From Ferdinandcohnia humi_A (GTDB lineage: Bacteria; Bacillota; Bacilli; Bacillales; Bacillaceae_L), in the NCBI GenBank assembly GCA_047608075.1, contig JBLKRX010000006.1:122988-186987 (forward strand): 64,000 nucleotides of DNA, written 5' to 3'. This document shows positions 34,543 to 43,774 of the stretch, piece after piece. Numbering within the stretch: the stretch's first letter is position 1; each line of letters begins with the position of its first letter. A model generated the notes under the pieces. The model was not told the DNA's origin. It saw only the letters and a list, made by a program, of their open reading frames with translations, and ran no database searches. The translations under genes were made by a program, and so were the position numbers.

Positions 34543-35442
34543 ATGTTAACTAACATGCATGTTGCGATTATAGGTGGAGATGCCAGACAGCTAGAGGTGA
34601 TTCGGAAGCTAATTGAACTCGACGCAAGGCTCTCATTAATAGGATTTGATCAATTGGACCATGGATATACTGGGGCATCTAAGGTACGGTTAGATGAAAT
34701 AGACATTTCAGATATAGACGCAATTATCTTACCTGTATCAGGTACGAATGGTGAAGGTGAGGTTGAAACGATTTTTTCGAATGAAACAGTTATATTAACG
34801 GAAGAAATCATTTCAAAAACTCCTAAACATTGTGTTATCTACTCAGGTATAAGTAATACTTATCTTGATAGAATTGTCAAACAAAGCAATAGAGAACTTG
34901 TTCAGCTGTTTGAAAGAGATGATGTAGCTATTTATAATTCAATTCCTACAGTTGAAGGTACAATCATGATGGTTATTCAACATACAGATATAACGATTCA
35001 TAACTCAAAAGTAGCAGTTCTTGGCCTAGGAAGAGTTGGTATGAGCGTTGCCAGAAGCTTTGCTGCACTTGGTGCTCATGTAAAGGTAGGCGCTAGAAAA
35101 ACAGAACATATTGCAAGAATTACGGAGATGGGGTTAACTCCTTTCCACTTAACTGAACTTGAAAAGGAAGTTAAAGACATTGATGTTTGTATAAATACCA
35201 TTCCACATTTAGTTGTAACAGCTAGTGTGATTTCAAAGATGCCTGCTCACACCTTAATTGTAGACTTAGCCTCAAAACCAGGGGGAACTGATTTTAGGTA
35301 TGCGGAAAAGAGGGGCATTAAAGCACTATTGGCTCCAGGGTTACCTGGCATTGTAGCCCCAAAGACTGCTGGCCAAATTGTAGCGAATGTATTGTCACAA
35401 TTACTACTAGAGTTATTACAACATAGAGAGGAGAATGAATAG
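34543..35442 (+). CDS. dpaA: Dipicolinate synthase subunit A
   Basis: DpaA (SpoVFA) together with DpaB oxidises the dihydrodipicolinate-pathway intermediate to dipicolinic acid in the mother cell during sporulation. The 299-residue protein has an N-terminal domain and a Rossmann dinucleotide site VAVLGLGRVGMSVARSFAAL, with DVCINTIPHLVV and the C-terminal APGLPGIVAPKTAGQI. The ATG at 34543 follows AAGAAGGTGATAAATC. Its stop overlaps the dpaB start by one base. The genes asd, dapG and dapA downstream supply the precursor. Confidence 0.96.
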   Translation: MLTNMHVAIIGGDARQLEVIRKLIELDARLSLIGFDQLDHGYTGASKVRLDEIDISDIDAIILPVSGTNGEGEVETIFSNETVILTEEIISKTPKHCVIYSGISNTYLDRIVKQSNRELVQLFERDDVAIYNSIPTVEGTIMMVIQHTDITIHNSKVAVLGLGRVGMSVARSFAALGAHVKVGARKTEHIARITEMGLTPFHLTELEKEVKDIDVCINTIPHLVVTASVISKMPAHTLIVDLASKPGGTDFRYAEKRGIKALLAPGLPGIVAPKTAGQIVANVLSQLLLELLQHREENE

Positions 35443-36047
35443 TGACATCATTAAATGGGAAAAGAATTGGATTTGGTGTAACGGGGTCTCATTGTACGTA
35501 TGATGCTGTGTTGCCTGAGATTATAAAGCTTGTTGAGGAAGGTGCGGATGTCCTCCCAGTCGTATCGTATACAGTCCAATCAACAAATACAAGGTTCGGT
35601 GAAGGAGCAGAATGGATTGAAAAAATCGAAAAAGTCACAGGGAATAAAGTAATTGATTCGATTGTGAAAGCAGAACCATTAGGGCCAAAAATTCCATTGG
35701 ATTGCATGGTTATTGCTCCTCTTACAGGGAATTCCATGAGTAAACTTGCTAATGCATTAACCGATTCACCTGTTCTCATGGCTGCGAAGGCTACATTAAG
35801 AAATCAATCCCCAGTTGTGTTAGGAATTTCAACAAATGATGCTTTAGGTTTAAATGGTGTAAATTTAATGAGACTTATGGCAACGAAAAATATATATTTC
35901 ATCCCGTTCGGTCAGGATGCTCCATTGAAAAAGCCCAATTCTATGGTAGCGAGAATGGAAATGTTGAGAGATACTGTTGCAGCTGCCATTGAAGGAAATC
36001 AACTACAACCAGTTATTGTTGAAAAATTTCGTGATGACGAAAATTAA
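35442..36047 (+). CDS. dpaB: Dipicolinate synthase subunit B (flavoprotein)
   Basis: The 201-residue SpoVFB protein is of the flavoprotein/decarboxylase fold: KRIGFGVTGSHCTYDAVLPE at the N-terminus, VIAPLTGNSMSKLANALTDS, and VLGISTNDALGLNGVNLMRL. It starts with GTG, sharing the last G of the dpaA stop, so the subunits are translationally coupled. A strong terminator after it isolates the sporulation pair from asd. Confidence 0.96.
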   Translation: MTSLNGKRIGFGVTGSHCTYDAVLPEIIKLVEEGADVLPVVSYTVQSTNTRFGEGAEWIEKIEKVTGNKVIDSIVKAEPLGPKIPLDCMVIAPLTGNSMSKLANALTDSPVLMAAKATLRNQSPVVLGISTNDALGLNGVNLMRLMATKNIYFIPFGQDAPLKKPNSMVARMEMLRDTVAAAIEGNQLQPVIVEKFRDDEN

Positions 36048-36063
36048 TAATAGCTGATAAGAT

Positions 36064-36100
36064 AAGAAGAGAAGGAATAATAAAAATTCTTCTCTTCTTT
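36064..36100 (+). terminator. Intrinsic terminator after dpaB
   Basis: AAGAAGAGAAGGAAT pairs with ATTCTTCTCTTCTT with one mismatch, ending in TTT. It separates the mother-cell dpa genes from asd. Confidence 0.8.
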
Positions 36101-36173
36101 AATGCGTGAATATGATAAAATACATTAAACGCAATTTATTGTTGTAGTTTTATGTGGAAGGGGTATTTCAAAT

Positions 36174-37226
36174 ATGACAAATAACAAAGACTTACATGTA
36201 GCGGTTGTCGGTGCAACTGGTGCTGTTGGAATGCAGATGATCCAAACACTTGAATCAACGGATTTTCCTTTAACAAAATTAACTTTATTATCTTCAGAAC
36301 GTTCAGCAGGTAAGAAAGTTATGTATAAGGGTCAGGAATTAACTGTAGAGGTTGCGACGCCTGATAAATTTGAGGGTGTTGATATAGCTTTGTTTAGTGC
36401 TGGGGGAGGAGTCTCAAAGGAATTAGCCCCGGAAGCAGTCAAACGCGGTGCTATTGTTGTTGATAACACTAGTGCCTTTCGAATGGATGAAAATGTCCCT
36501 CTTGTTGTACCAGAGGTCAATGAGAATGATTTATATAATCACAATGGAATTATTGCAAATCCAAACTGTTCTACTATCCAAATGGTTGTTGCTCTTGAAC
36601 CAATTCGCAAAGCGCTTGGTTTATCCAAAGTTATTGTTTCTACCTACCAAGCTGTTTCAGGTTCCGGCGTAGCTGCAATTACAGAACTTAAGGAGCAAAC
36701 AAAAGATATACTCGAAGGAAGAGAGTTTTCTCCAAAAGTTTTACCAGTAAAAGGTGATAAAAAACACTATCAAATTGCATTTAATGCGATTCCTCAGATT
36801 GATAAATTTGAAGAAAACGGGTTTACGTTTGAAGAAATGAAGATGATTAACGAGACGAAGAAGATTATGCATCTTCCAGATTTACATGTTGCTGCGACCT
36901 GCGTACGTTTGCCGGTTGAAACTGGTCACTCAGAATCTGTTTATTTTGAGACAAACCAAAACGGTATATCTGCTGAAGAAATAAGAGAGTTATTGACTAC
37001 TGCTCCTGGTGTTGTTCTTGAGGATAACCCAGCAGAACAGGTATATCCGATGCCTGTAAATGCAGTTGGAAAAAATGAAGTGTTTGTAGGAAGAATTCGT
37101 AAAGATTTGGACCAAGATAATGGTTTTCATATGTGGGTCGTTTCTGACAATTTATTAAAGGGCGCTGCATGGAACTCCGTACAAATAGCTCAAAGTTTGT
37201 TAAAACTAGGTCTTGTATCTAAGTAA
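36174..37226 (+). CDS. asd: Aspartate-semialdehyde dehydrogenase
   Basis: Asd reduces aspartyl phosphate to aspartate semialdehyde for lysine, methionine, threonine, DAP and dipicolinate. The 350-residue protein has the NADP site VAVVGATGAVGMQM, SAGGGVSKE, the catalytic Cys132 in NPNCST, and VSTYQAVSGSGVAAI. The ATG follows GTGGAAGGGGTATTTCAA. It is followed by dapG and dapA as in B. subtilis, but a family A-type repeat of about 230 bases separates it from dapG. Confidence 0.97.
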   Translation: MTNNKDLHVAVVGATGAVGMQMIQTLESTDFPLTKLTLLSSERSAGKKVMYKGQELTVEVATPDKFEGVDIALFSAGGGVSKELAPEAVKRGAIVVDNTSAFRMDENVPLVVPEVNENDLYNHNGIIANPNCSTIQMVVALEPIRKALGLSKVIVSTYQAVSGSGVAAITELKEQTKDILEGREFSPKVLPVKGDKKHYQIAFNAIPQIDKFEENGFTFEEMKMINETKKIMHLPDLHVAATCVRLPVETGHSESVYFETNQNGISAEEIRELLTTAPGVVLEDNPAEQVYPMPVNAVGKNEVFVGRIRKDLDQDNGFHMWVVSDNLLKGAAWNSVQIAQSLLKLGLVSK

Positions 37227-37263
37227 TGGTTTATTGAATTACAACTTTTCATTTAATAGAGAT

Positions 37264-37484
37264 GTTCAAAAAGTCACCAGCTGTTAAACGTCGAATCTCG
37301 GTGTAAGGTAGACCAAGTTAGAAAGAGTACCTAACATATGTGCTTGCGTATACTAGACTATTCAAGGAGGTAATTCCCCAGTATAAGGCAACAAAGAAGT
37401 AATTTCAACATAGTTGCCTTGTTGCTGTCCTTGAGCATGTCGATACTTGAAATTCCTGATTTGCAATTAATGGACTTTTTGAAC
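37264..37484 (+). repeat. Family A-like inverted-repeat element (variant, copy 3)
   Basis: The ends GTTCAAAAAGTC (37264-37275) and GACTTTTTGAAC (37473-37484) are perfect 12-base inverted repeats identical to the family A end. The interior differs from copies 1 and 2. It has nested stems: TCAAGGA (37362) with TCCTTGA (37428), and AAGGCAAC (37385) with GTTGCCTT (37413). It ends 24 bases before dapG and holds no ORF. Confidence 0.75.
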
Positions 37485-37507
37485 ACACACTAATATGGGG
37501 TGTTTTC

Positions 37508-38752
37508 ATGAATATAGTCGTTCAAAAATTTGGCGGGACTTCGGTGAAAAATGATGCATCTAGAGAAAGAGCAAGAAAGCATATTGCCAGTGCGGTGTCA
37601 GAAGGATATAAAGTTGTTGTTGTCGTTTCAGCGATGGGCCGTAAAGGTGATCCATATGCAACAGATACTTTACTAGACCTTGTTGAAGGGTCAAAGGCAC
37701 AGATAAGTAAGCGTGAAATAGATATGCTTATCTCCTGTGGAGAGGTAATTTCAAGTGTTGTCTTTACAAACATGCTAAATAAGCATGGTCTTTCAGCTAC
37801 AGCCTTAAATGGAGGTCAAGCTGGATTTAGAACGAATAATGAACACACCAATGCTAGGATAACACAAATGAACTGTGATCGTTTATTACAAACCTTAGAA
37901 GATCATGACGTCGTAGTCGTTACTGGATTTCAGGGTATATCTAAGATTGGAGATGTTACAACCTTAGGTAGGGGTGGAAGTGATACTTCCGCGGCTGCTC
38001 TAGGAGTAGCATTACAAGCTGAGTGGATTGACATTTTTACTGATGTAGAAGGTGTTATGACTGCAGATCCTCGCATCGTGGACGATGCACGACCACTATC
38101 AGTAGTGACCTATAATGAAATTTGTAATATGGCTTACCAAGGTGCCAAAGTTATCCATCCTCGTGCAGTTGAGATAGCTATGGAAGCAAAAGTACCTATT
38201 AGAGTAAGATCAACTTATTCCGATTCCCCTGGAACGCTTGTAACGACATTGGATAAACGAAGAGAGGGTATAGATGTAAAGGATAGACTTATTACTGGTA
38301 TTGCCCACGTAACAAATGTAACTCAATTAAAGGTTCAGGCGAAGAAAGGTCAGTATAATCTTCAAACAGAAGTATTTAAGGCAATGGCTAATGAGGAAAT
38401 TAGTGTTGATTTCTTTAATATTACTCCAAACGGGGTTGTTTATACTGTTTCTGGAGATATGACTGAACGTGCAGTTAAAAAGTTAAAAGAGCTAGGATAT
38501 GATCCAGTAGTTACTGAGAAGTGTGCAAAGGTTGCTACAGTTGGAGCTGGAATGAATGGTGTTCCAGGAGTAACGGCGAGAATTGTAACTGCACTGTCTG
38601 AAAAGGGTATTCAGATTCTTCAATCAGCGGATAGTCTTTCAACTATTTGGGTCCTTGTCAAAGAATCTGATATGATAGAAGCAATAAATGCACTACACAG
38701 AGCTTTTCACTTGTCAGAAGGACCTATAGGATCCGAAGTGACCGATTTTTAA
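37508..38752 (+). CDS. dapG: Aspartokinase I (DapG)
   Basis: DapG phosphorylates aspartate and is the DAP-inhibited isozyme in Bacillus, which serves cell wall and spore synthesis. The 414-residue protein has the kinase start VVQKFGGTSVKNDASRERA, TLGRGGSDTSAAALGVALQA and two C-terminal ACT domains (about 265-410). The ATG follows TGGGGTGTTTTC. The position beside asd and dapA supports DapG rather than LysC or ThrD. There is no lysine riboswitch upstream. Confidence 0.95.
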   Translation: MNIVVQKFGGTSVKNDASRERARKHIASAVSEGYKVVVVVSAMGRKGDPYATDTLLDLVEGSKAQISKREIDMLISCGEVISSVVFTNMLNKHGLSATALNGGQAGFRTNNEHTNARITQMNCDRLLQTLEDHDVVVVTGFQGISKIGDVTTLGRGGSDTSAAALGVALQAEWIDIFTDVEGVMTADPRIVDDARPLSVVTYNEICNMAYQGAKVIHPRAVEIAMEAKVPIRVRSTYSDSPGTLVTTLDKRREGIDVKDRLITGIAHVTNVTQLKVQAKKGQYNLQTEVFKAMANEEISVDFFNITPNGVVYTVSGDMTERAVKKLKELGYDPVVTEKCAKVATVGAGMNGVPGVTARIVTALSEKGIQILQSADSLSTIWVLVKESDMIEAINALHRAFHLSEGPIGSEVTDF

Positions 38753-38770
38753 GAGAGTAGGAGTGAAATC

Positions 38771-39640
38771 ATGATTGATTTTGGTAAAATATCTACCGCT
38801 ATGGTAACTCCTTTTGATAATAAAGGGAATATAGACTTTACTAAAACAACACAACTTATTAACTATTTATTAAATAATGGTACCGAGTCACTTGTTGTCG
38901 CTGGTACAACAGGCGAATCGCCAACACTATCATTTGAAGAAAAGGTTGCCTTGTTTCGTCATGTTATTCGGGTTGTAGACGGGCGCGTTCCTGTAATTGC
39001 AGGAACAGGCAGTAATAATACGTATGCATCGATTGAATTGACTAAAAAAGCTCAAGATGCAGGTGTAGATGCAGTAATGCTTGTTGTACCGTATTATAAT
39101 AAGCCAAATCAAGAAGGTATGTATCAGCATTTTAAAGCAATTGCTGAAAGCACAAGTTTACCTGTAATGCTTTACAACATACCGGGCAGATCTGTTGTAA
39201 ATATGTCTGTTGAGACAATTACAAGACTTTCAAAGGTACCGAATATTGTTGCAGTAAAAGAGGCTAGTGGAAACTTAGATGCAATGGCAGAGATTATTGC
39301 AAATACAGATGATGACTTCATATTGTATAGTGGTGATGATGGATTAACTTTACCTGTACTTGCAATTGGTGGCAAGGGAGTAGTATCTGTAGCATCACAT
39401 ATTATTGGTAATGAAATGCAGGAAATGGTATCAGCTTTTTATAATGGTAATTTAAAAGAAGCAGCCCTTCTACATCAAAAGTTATTGCCAACAATGAAAG
39501 CTCTATTTACCTCTCCAAACCCTGTACCAGTAAAGACAGCTCTTCAGATTAGAGGCATGGATGTTGGTTCTGTACGTTTACCCCTTGTTCCATTAAATGA
39601 ACAGGAACGTTTACAGCTTTCTAAATTAATTATGAACTAA
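38771..39640 (+). CDS. dapA: 4-hydroxy-tetrahydrodipicolinate synthase
   Basis: DapA condenses pyruvate with aspartate semialdehyde, giving the branch point to DAP/lysine and to dipicolinate. The 289-residue TIM barrel has VVAGTTGESPTLS, MLYNIPGRSV (Tyr135) and the Schiff-base Lys163 in IVAVKEASGN. It starts 18 bases after dapG following AGAGTAGGAGTGAAATC. A terminator follows. In B. subtilis rnjB lies next; here tepA does. Confidence 0.97.
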   Translation: MIDFGKISTAMVTPFDNKGNIDFTKTTQLINYLLNNGTESLVVAGTTGESPTLSFEEKVALFRHVIRVVDGRVPVIAGTGSNNTYASIELTKKAQDAGVDAVMLVVPYYNKPNQEGMYQHFKAIAESTSLPVMLYNIPGRSVVNMSVETITRLSKVPNIVAVKEASGNLDAMAEIIANTDDDFILYSGDDGLTLPVLAIGGKGVVSVASHIIGNEMQEMVSAFYNGNLKEAALLHQKLLPTMKALFTSPNPVPVKTALQIRGMDVGSVRLPLVPLNEQERLQLSKLIMN

Positions 39641-39684
39641 ACAGGTCATAGGCAAGTATTAAACCTACCTAATTAAAAGGAATG

Positions 39685-39716
39685 CACGAAGTTCTATTGT
39701 TCTTCGTGTTTTTTTA
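39685..39716 (+). terminator. Intrinsic terminator after dapA
   Basis: CACGAAG pairs perfectly with CTTCGTG around a 10-base loop, followed by eight T residues. Confidence 0.88.
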
Positions 39717-39853
39717 TTGTTATAACTTTACTTGATTTGTGAAAATTTTCGTCAGTTAATACACAGCTATCTACTCTTCAATCCAAACATTATCAGAATG
39801 AAAAGATTTCTAGTGTTTATACTAAGGAGTAAATGGGTTGAAAGGAGCTTACC

Positions 39854-40609
39854 ATGGATAACGAACAATACATAAATGCAGAACAACCTGAGGGAGACCA
39901 CGATAAGAACGAACAAGCGAAATCTTCATTAGTTGATAAAATACAGCAATTGGGACAAACGAATGTTCCACAATTGTCAACAGATACTAAAATTCATTGT
40001 TTAACAATAGTGGGTCAGGTTGAGGGGCATATTCAACTACCACCCCAAAATAAAACTACAAAATATGAGCACGTAATTCCTCAAATTGTAGCAATTGAAC
40101 AAAATCCGAAAATCGAAGGTCTTTTAGTCATCCTGAATACAGTTGGAGGAGATGTAGAAGCGGGGCTTGCTATTGCTGAAATGCTTGCCTCACTTTCAAA
40201 ACCAACAGTTTCAATAGTATTAGGAGGCGGTCACTCAATTGGTGTACCAATTGCCGTGTCATGTGATTACTCCTTTGTAGCCGAAACAGCAACAATGACA
40301 ATCCATCCAGTTCGACTTACAGGTCTTGTAATAGGGGTACCACAAACATTTGAATACTTAGATAAAATGCAGGAAAGAGTAGTCAACTTTGTAACGGGAC
40401 ATTCTAATATTACGGAAGAAAAATTTAAAGAACTCATGTTTTCAAAAGGTAATTTAACACGAGATATTGGAACAAACGTTGTTGGTTCGGATGCTGTTAA
40501 ATATGGATTGATTGATGAAGTAGGTGGAGTTGGCCAAGCGATAAAAAAATTAAACCAACTCATTGAGGAAAGAAATCAAGGTATAGAAAGAGAGCAGATG
40601 ATTCAATGA
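39854..40609 (+). CDS. tepA: ClpP-like translocation-enhancing serine peptidase TepA (YmfB)
   Basis: The 251-residue protein is a ClpP/crotonase-fold peptidase. The nucleophile is in LGGGHSIGVP (Ser128), and the conserved His in MTIHPV is His151; an N-terminal hydrophilic extension of about 45 residues precedes the core. B. subtilis TepA was linked to protein export and to degradation of small acid-soluble spore proteins; its exact role is not settled. Its stop overlaps the start of ylzJ. Confidence 0.93.
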   Translation: MDNEQYINAEQPEGDHDKNEQAKSSLVDKIQQLGQTNVPQLSTDTKIHCLTIVGQVEGHIQLPPQNKTTKYEHVIPQIVAIEQNPKIEGLLVILNTVGGDVEAGLAIAEMLASLSKPTVSIVLGGGHSIGVPIAVSCDYSFVAETATMTIHPVRLTGLVIGVPQTFEYLDKMQERVVNFVTGHSNITEEKFKELMFSKGNLTRDIGTNVVGSDAVKYGLIDEVGGVGQAIKKLNQLIEERNQGIEREQMIQ

Positions 40610-40815
40610 TCTTGTATACAATGATGCCTCAAGAATTCATTTTTCCACAGGCTGAGATAGAAAATAATCAATCAAAAATTATTGAGATAAACGGTGTTTC
40701 ACTGTCTGTTTGTCAAACAAATGGTGGCGAGTACGTCATTGAACGAGTATTAAGTACTAATCCATTCGATTACTTAGATAATAGGTTTACTCCCGGTCAA
40801 CGAATCAAAATGTAA
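40606..40815 (+). CDS. ylzJ: YlzJ-like small protein
   Basis: The 69-residue protein begins MILYTMMPQEFIFPQAE and contains EINGVSLSVCQTNGGEYVIE and NPFDYLDNRFTPGQRI. This matches the YlzJ family, found between tepA and spoIIIE in Bacillus. The ATG overlaps the tepA stop by four bases, so translation is coupled. Function is unknown. Confidence 0.9.
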   Translation: MILYTMMPQEFIFPQAEIENNQSKIIEINGVSLSVCQTNGGEYVIERVLSTNPFDYLDNRFTPGQRIKM

Positions 40816-40845
40816 TGTATATTTCTTACGTTCAATTATTGTTAT

Positions 40846-40877
40846 AACTCGGCAAATGCCGAGTTTCCTTTTTTTTT
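40846..40877 (+). terminator. Intrinsic terminator after ylzJ
   Basis: AACTCGGC pairs perfectly with GCCGAGTT around AAAT, followed by a T-rich tract (TTCCTTTTTTTTT). Confidence 0.88.
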
Positions 40878-40924
40878 CACCATATTTATGACGGCGAGTC
40901 TCCTATTAGACTTCCCCCTTCTAA

Positions 40925-40954
40925 TTGTGAGTATTATCCATTATATGCTATAAT
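40925..40954 (+). promoter_or_regulatory. Probable SigA promoter upstream of spoIIIE
   Basis: TTGTGA at 40925-40930 and a consensus TATAAT at 40949-40954 are separated by 18 bases. Transcription from here would cross the family B repeat at 41037 before spoIIIE. Confidence 0.6.
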
Positions 40955-41036
40955 TTAATAGAATGAGTTGGTAGAGGCAGCCAACTTTTTGGCTATTTTC
41001 TCGGAGGATAAGATAAGATAAAATTTTAAAAATAGT

Positions 41037-41160
41037 TTTCAATGTATAGGTCCAACGCATAGCCATCGAGGTCAAACTCGCAGCAATGAAAAGTCAAAGA
41101 GCGTCTTTTTTGCCACAGAACATTTGCTTGTTGGGGCTGACCAAGGCGCTTGTGCTTTTT
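41037..41160 (+). repeat. Dispersed intergenic repeat, family B copy 3 (short)
   Basis: It starts TTTCAATGTATAGGTCCAAC and ends GACCAAGGCGCTTGTGCTTT. It keeps ATCGAGGTCAAACTCGCAGC, ATGAAAAGTCAAAGAGCG and TTGCTTGTTGGGGCTGA but lacks the AATAAGCTTC block present in the other copies. It lies 121 bases before spoIIIE, after the apparent promoter. Confidence 0.8.
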
Positions 41161-41281
41161 ATAATTGATTTTTTCTTATGGATCCAACTTTTGCAAGTTA
41201 TTCGAAAATTAGTAGTGTGCTTAAGTTTTATTTCTATTATTATTAACTGATTAACTAGTCTTACGATGAAGTAGGTGTAGC

Positions 41282-43612
41282 ATGGCAAAGCGAAAACAAA
41301 GACATACCAAGAAAAAACAAGAGTGGAAAAAAACAATCAAATTTGAGTTGCTAGGATTACTTTTACTAGCGTTAGCTTGTATAGGTTTAGCCAGACTTGG
41401 TACTGTAGGTACTGGGTTGGTTTATTTATTTCGTTTTTTTCTAGGGAATTGGGACATAATTGGATTACTTGGTTTACTAGTAGTTTCTTTTTACATAATA
41501 TGGAAAAGAGCTTGTCCAACATTTGTAACAAGGCAATTAATTGGAGCTTATTTAATAATATGTGCAGTTTTATTGTTAAGCCATATTCCGTTATTTCATT
41601 TACAAACAAATGATGGTAAATTTACAGAACCAAGCGTTATAAAAAATACTTGGAATTTATACTGGACTGTTGTAAATGGAAATACAAGTACAAATGATTT
41701 AGGCGGAGGTATGATTGGAGCAATACTTTTTGCAGCTTCATATTTTTTATTTGATGAAACAGGGACGAAAATCATATCTGTATTCTTAATAATTATTGGT
41801 GGTGTTTTAGTAACTGGGAGATCCCTTCATGATTCAATCATCAAAATTCTAGGACCGTTTGGATCCTTTGTCAAAAGGCAATGGTTTGCATTCCTTGAAG
41901 ATATCAGTGAATGGTTTAAGGGTTTAAGATCTAGGGAGCCTAAAAAGAAGAAAAGTAACAGGAAGAAACATAGCAAGGAACATGTTGTCGATAAGAATGT
42001 TGAACAAATGGATGAAACTGTAGAAATCCCTATTGAACCAATTATTTCAAATTTTGCAGACAGAGCTTATTCCCAAAGTGCTGAAAGTACTCAACCAAAA
42101 TCAAAAGGTAAAGCGAGCCCAGTAGAGGAAGATGAAATAGATGAAAAATCTTCCATTACCTTTACGGAGGTTGAAATGGAAAACATCGACTATGAATTAC
42201 CACCTATTCATTTACTACACCAGCCTAAACAAACCAACCAAAGTGCAGAACACGAGAATATCTATGAAAATGCTAGGAAACTAGAAAAAACTTTTCAGAG
42301 CTTTGGAGTTAAAGCGAAGGTTACAAAGGTTCATCTAGGACCAGCTGTTACAAAATATGAGGTTTATCCCGATGTTGGGGTTAAAGTAAGTAAAATTGTT
42401 AATCTAAGTGATGATTTAGCACTTGCTCTTGCTGCAAAGGATATCCGAATTGAAGCTCCAATACCTGGTAAATCAGCGGTAGGAATTGAGGTTCCTAATT
42501 CTGAAATTGCCGTTGTATCATTAAGGGAAGTATTAGAGGCGACAGAAAATAATAGACCTGATTCGAAATTGTTGATCGGACTTGGACGTGATATTTCGGG
42601 AGAGGCAGTCTCAGCAGAGTTAAATAAAATGCCACATCTACTTGTTGCGGGTGCAACTGGTAGCGGGAAAAGTGTTTGTATTAATGGAATTATTACTAGT
42701 GTCCTAATGAGAGCAAAGCCCCATGAAGTAAAAATGATGATGATTGACCCTAAAATGGTTGAGCTGAACGTTTATAATGGTATTCCTCACCTTTTAGCAC
42801 CTGTTGTAACAGATCCTAAGAAAGCATCTCAGGCACTTAAAAAGGTTGTGAATGAGATGGAACGTAGATACGAACTATTCTCTCATACCGGTACAAGAAA
42901 TATTGAAGGTTATAATGACTATATTCGTCGACATAATAGTGAGGAAGATGCTAAGCAGCCTACCCTTCCATATATCATCGTAATCGTTGACGAGCTAGCA
43001 GATTTAATGATGGTCGCGTCCTCAGATGTTGAGGATTCTATTACACGTCTAGCGCAAATGGCTCGTGCAGCTGGAATCCACTTGATTATTGCAACCCAAA
43101 GACCTTCTGTTGATGTAATTACAGGGGTTATTAAAGCAAATATTCCTTCTCGGATTGCATTTAGTGTTTCATCCCAAACAGATTCTCGTACCATTTTAGA
43201 TATGGGTGGTGCGGAGAAGCTCTTAGGTAGGGGAGATATGCTGTTTTTACCAGTTGGTGCTTCTAAGCCTGTGAGAGTACAGGGCGCATTCCTATCAGAT
43301 GAAGAGGTCGAAGAGGTTGTTGAATTTGTAATTTCACAGCAAAAAGCTCAATATCAAGATGAAATGATTCCTTCAGATACAGTTGAACCTACAGAGCAAG
43401 TGGACGATGATTTATACGAAGATGCTGTACAGCTAGTTATTGAAATGCAAACTGCATCGGTTTCAATGCTTCAACGCAGATTTCGGATTGGTTATACAAG
43501 GGCTGCTAGACTCATTGATGAAATGGAAGCGAGGGGCGTTGTTGGGCAATACGAAGGTAGCAAACCGAGAGCGGTGTTGGTTTCTTCTAAAAATGAGGAT
43601 GTAGGAAGTTAA
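41282..43612 (+). CDS. spoIIIE: DNA translocase SpoIIIE (FtsK family)
   Basis: SpoIIIE pumps the chromosome into the forespore and clears DNA from division septa. The 776-residue protein has about four membrane segments in residues 18-185, a charged linker to about 290, the alpha and beta motor domains with Walker A GATGSGKS near 457-464 and Walker B YIIVIVDELADLMM, and a C-terminal gamma winged helix (SVSMLQRRFRIGYTRAARLI) that reads SRS/KOPS-type sequences. Length and position after ylzJ match B. subtilis SpoIIIE. Confidence 0.96.
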   Translation: MAKRKQRHTKKKQEWKKTIKFELLGLLLLALACIGLARLGTVGTGLVYLFRFFLGNWDIIGLLGLLVVSFYIIWKRACPTFVTRQLIGAYLIICAVLLLSHIPLFHLQTNDGKFTEPSVIKNTWNLYWTVVNGNTSTNDLGGGMIGAILFAASYFLFDETGTKIISVFLIIIGGVLVTGRSLHDSIIKILGPFGSFVKRQWFAFLEDISEWFKGLRSREPKKKKSNRKKHSKEHVVDKNVEQMDETVEIPIEPIISNFADRAYSQSAESTQPKSKGKASPVEEDEIDEKSSITFTEVEMENIDYELPPIHLLHQPKQTNQSAEHENIYENARKLEKTFQSFGVKAKVTKVHLGPAVTKYEVYPDVGVKVSKIVNLSDDLALALAAKDIRIEAPIPGKSAVGIEVPNSEIAVVSLREVLEATENNRPDSKLLIGLGRDISGEAVSAELNKMPHLLVAGATGSGKSVCINGIITSVLMRAKPHEVKMMMIDPKMVELNVYNGIPHLLAPVVTDPKKASQALKKVVNEMERRYELFSHTGTRNIEGYNDYIRRHNSEEDAKQPTLPYIIVIVDELADLMMVASSDVEDSITRLAQMARAAGIHLIIATQRPSVDVITGVIKANIPSRIAFSVSSQTDSRTILDMGGAEKLLGRGDMLFLPVGASKPVRVQGAFLSDEEVEEVVEFVISQQKAQYQDEMIPSDTVEPTEQVDDDLYEDAVQLVIEMQTASVSMLQRRFRIGYTRAARLIDEMEARGVVGQYEGSKPRAVLVSSKNEDVGS

Positions 43613-43624
43613 CAAATCATGATC

Positions 43625-43652
43625 AGAGGAGCTATATGCTCTTCTTTTTTTT
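43625..43652 (+). terminator. Intrinsic terminator after spoIIIE
   Basis: AGAGGAGC pairs with GCTCTTCT (one G-T pair) around TATAT and is followed by a run of T. Confidence 0.85.
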
Positions 43653-43728
43653 CGACAAAAAACTGCAATAGTGGTTCCTTTCTTATAAAAAAAATGATAT
43701 ATTTATCACGGATTAGTTAATTGTCTAA

Positions 43729-43744
43729 CATCAGAGGTCTGATG
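43729..43744 (+). promoter_or_regulatory. Palindrome upstream of the GntR gene, candidate operator
   Basis: CATCAGAGGTCTGATG has two perfect seven-base arms around GG. It ends 30 bases before the ymfC start, a place suited to autoregulation by the GntR protein. Binding is inferred. Confidence 0.45.
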
Positions 43745-43774
43745 ACTATATATATTCAAAACGGGGGAGCAAAC

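Noticed and set aside
37227..37507. Lysine riboswitch before dapG
   Set aside because: The conserved lysine aptamer bases are not present; the sequence is an inverted-repeat element related to family A.
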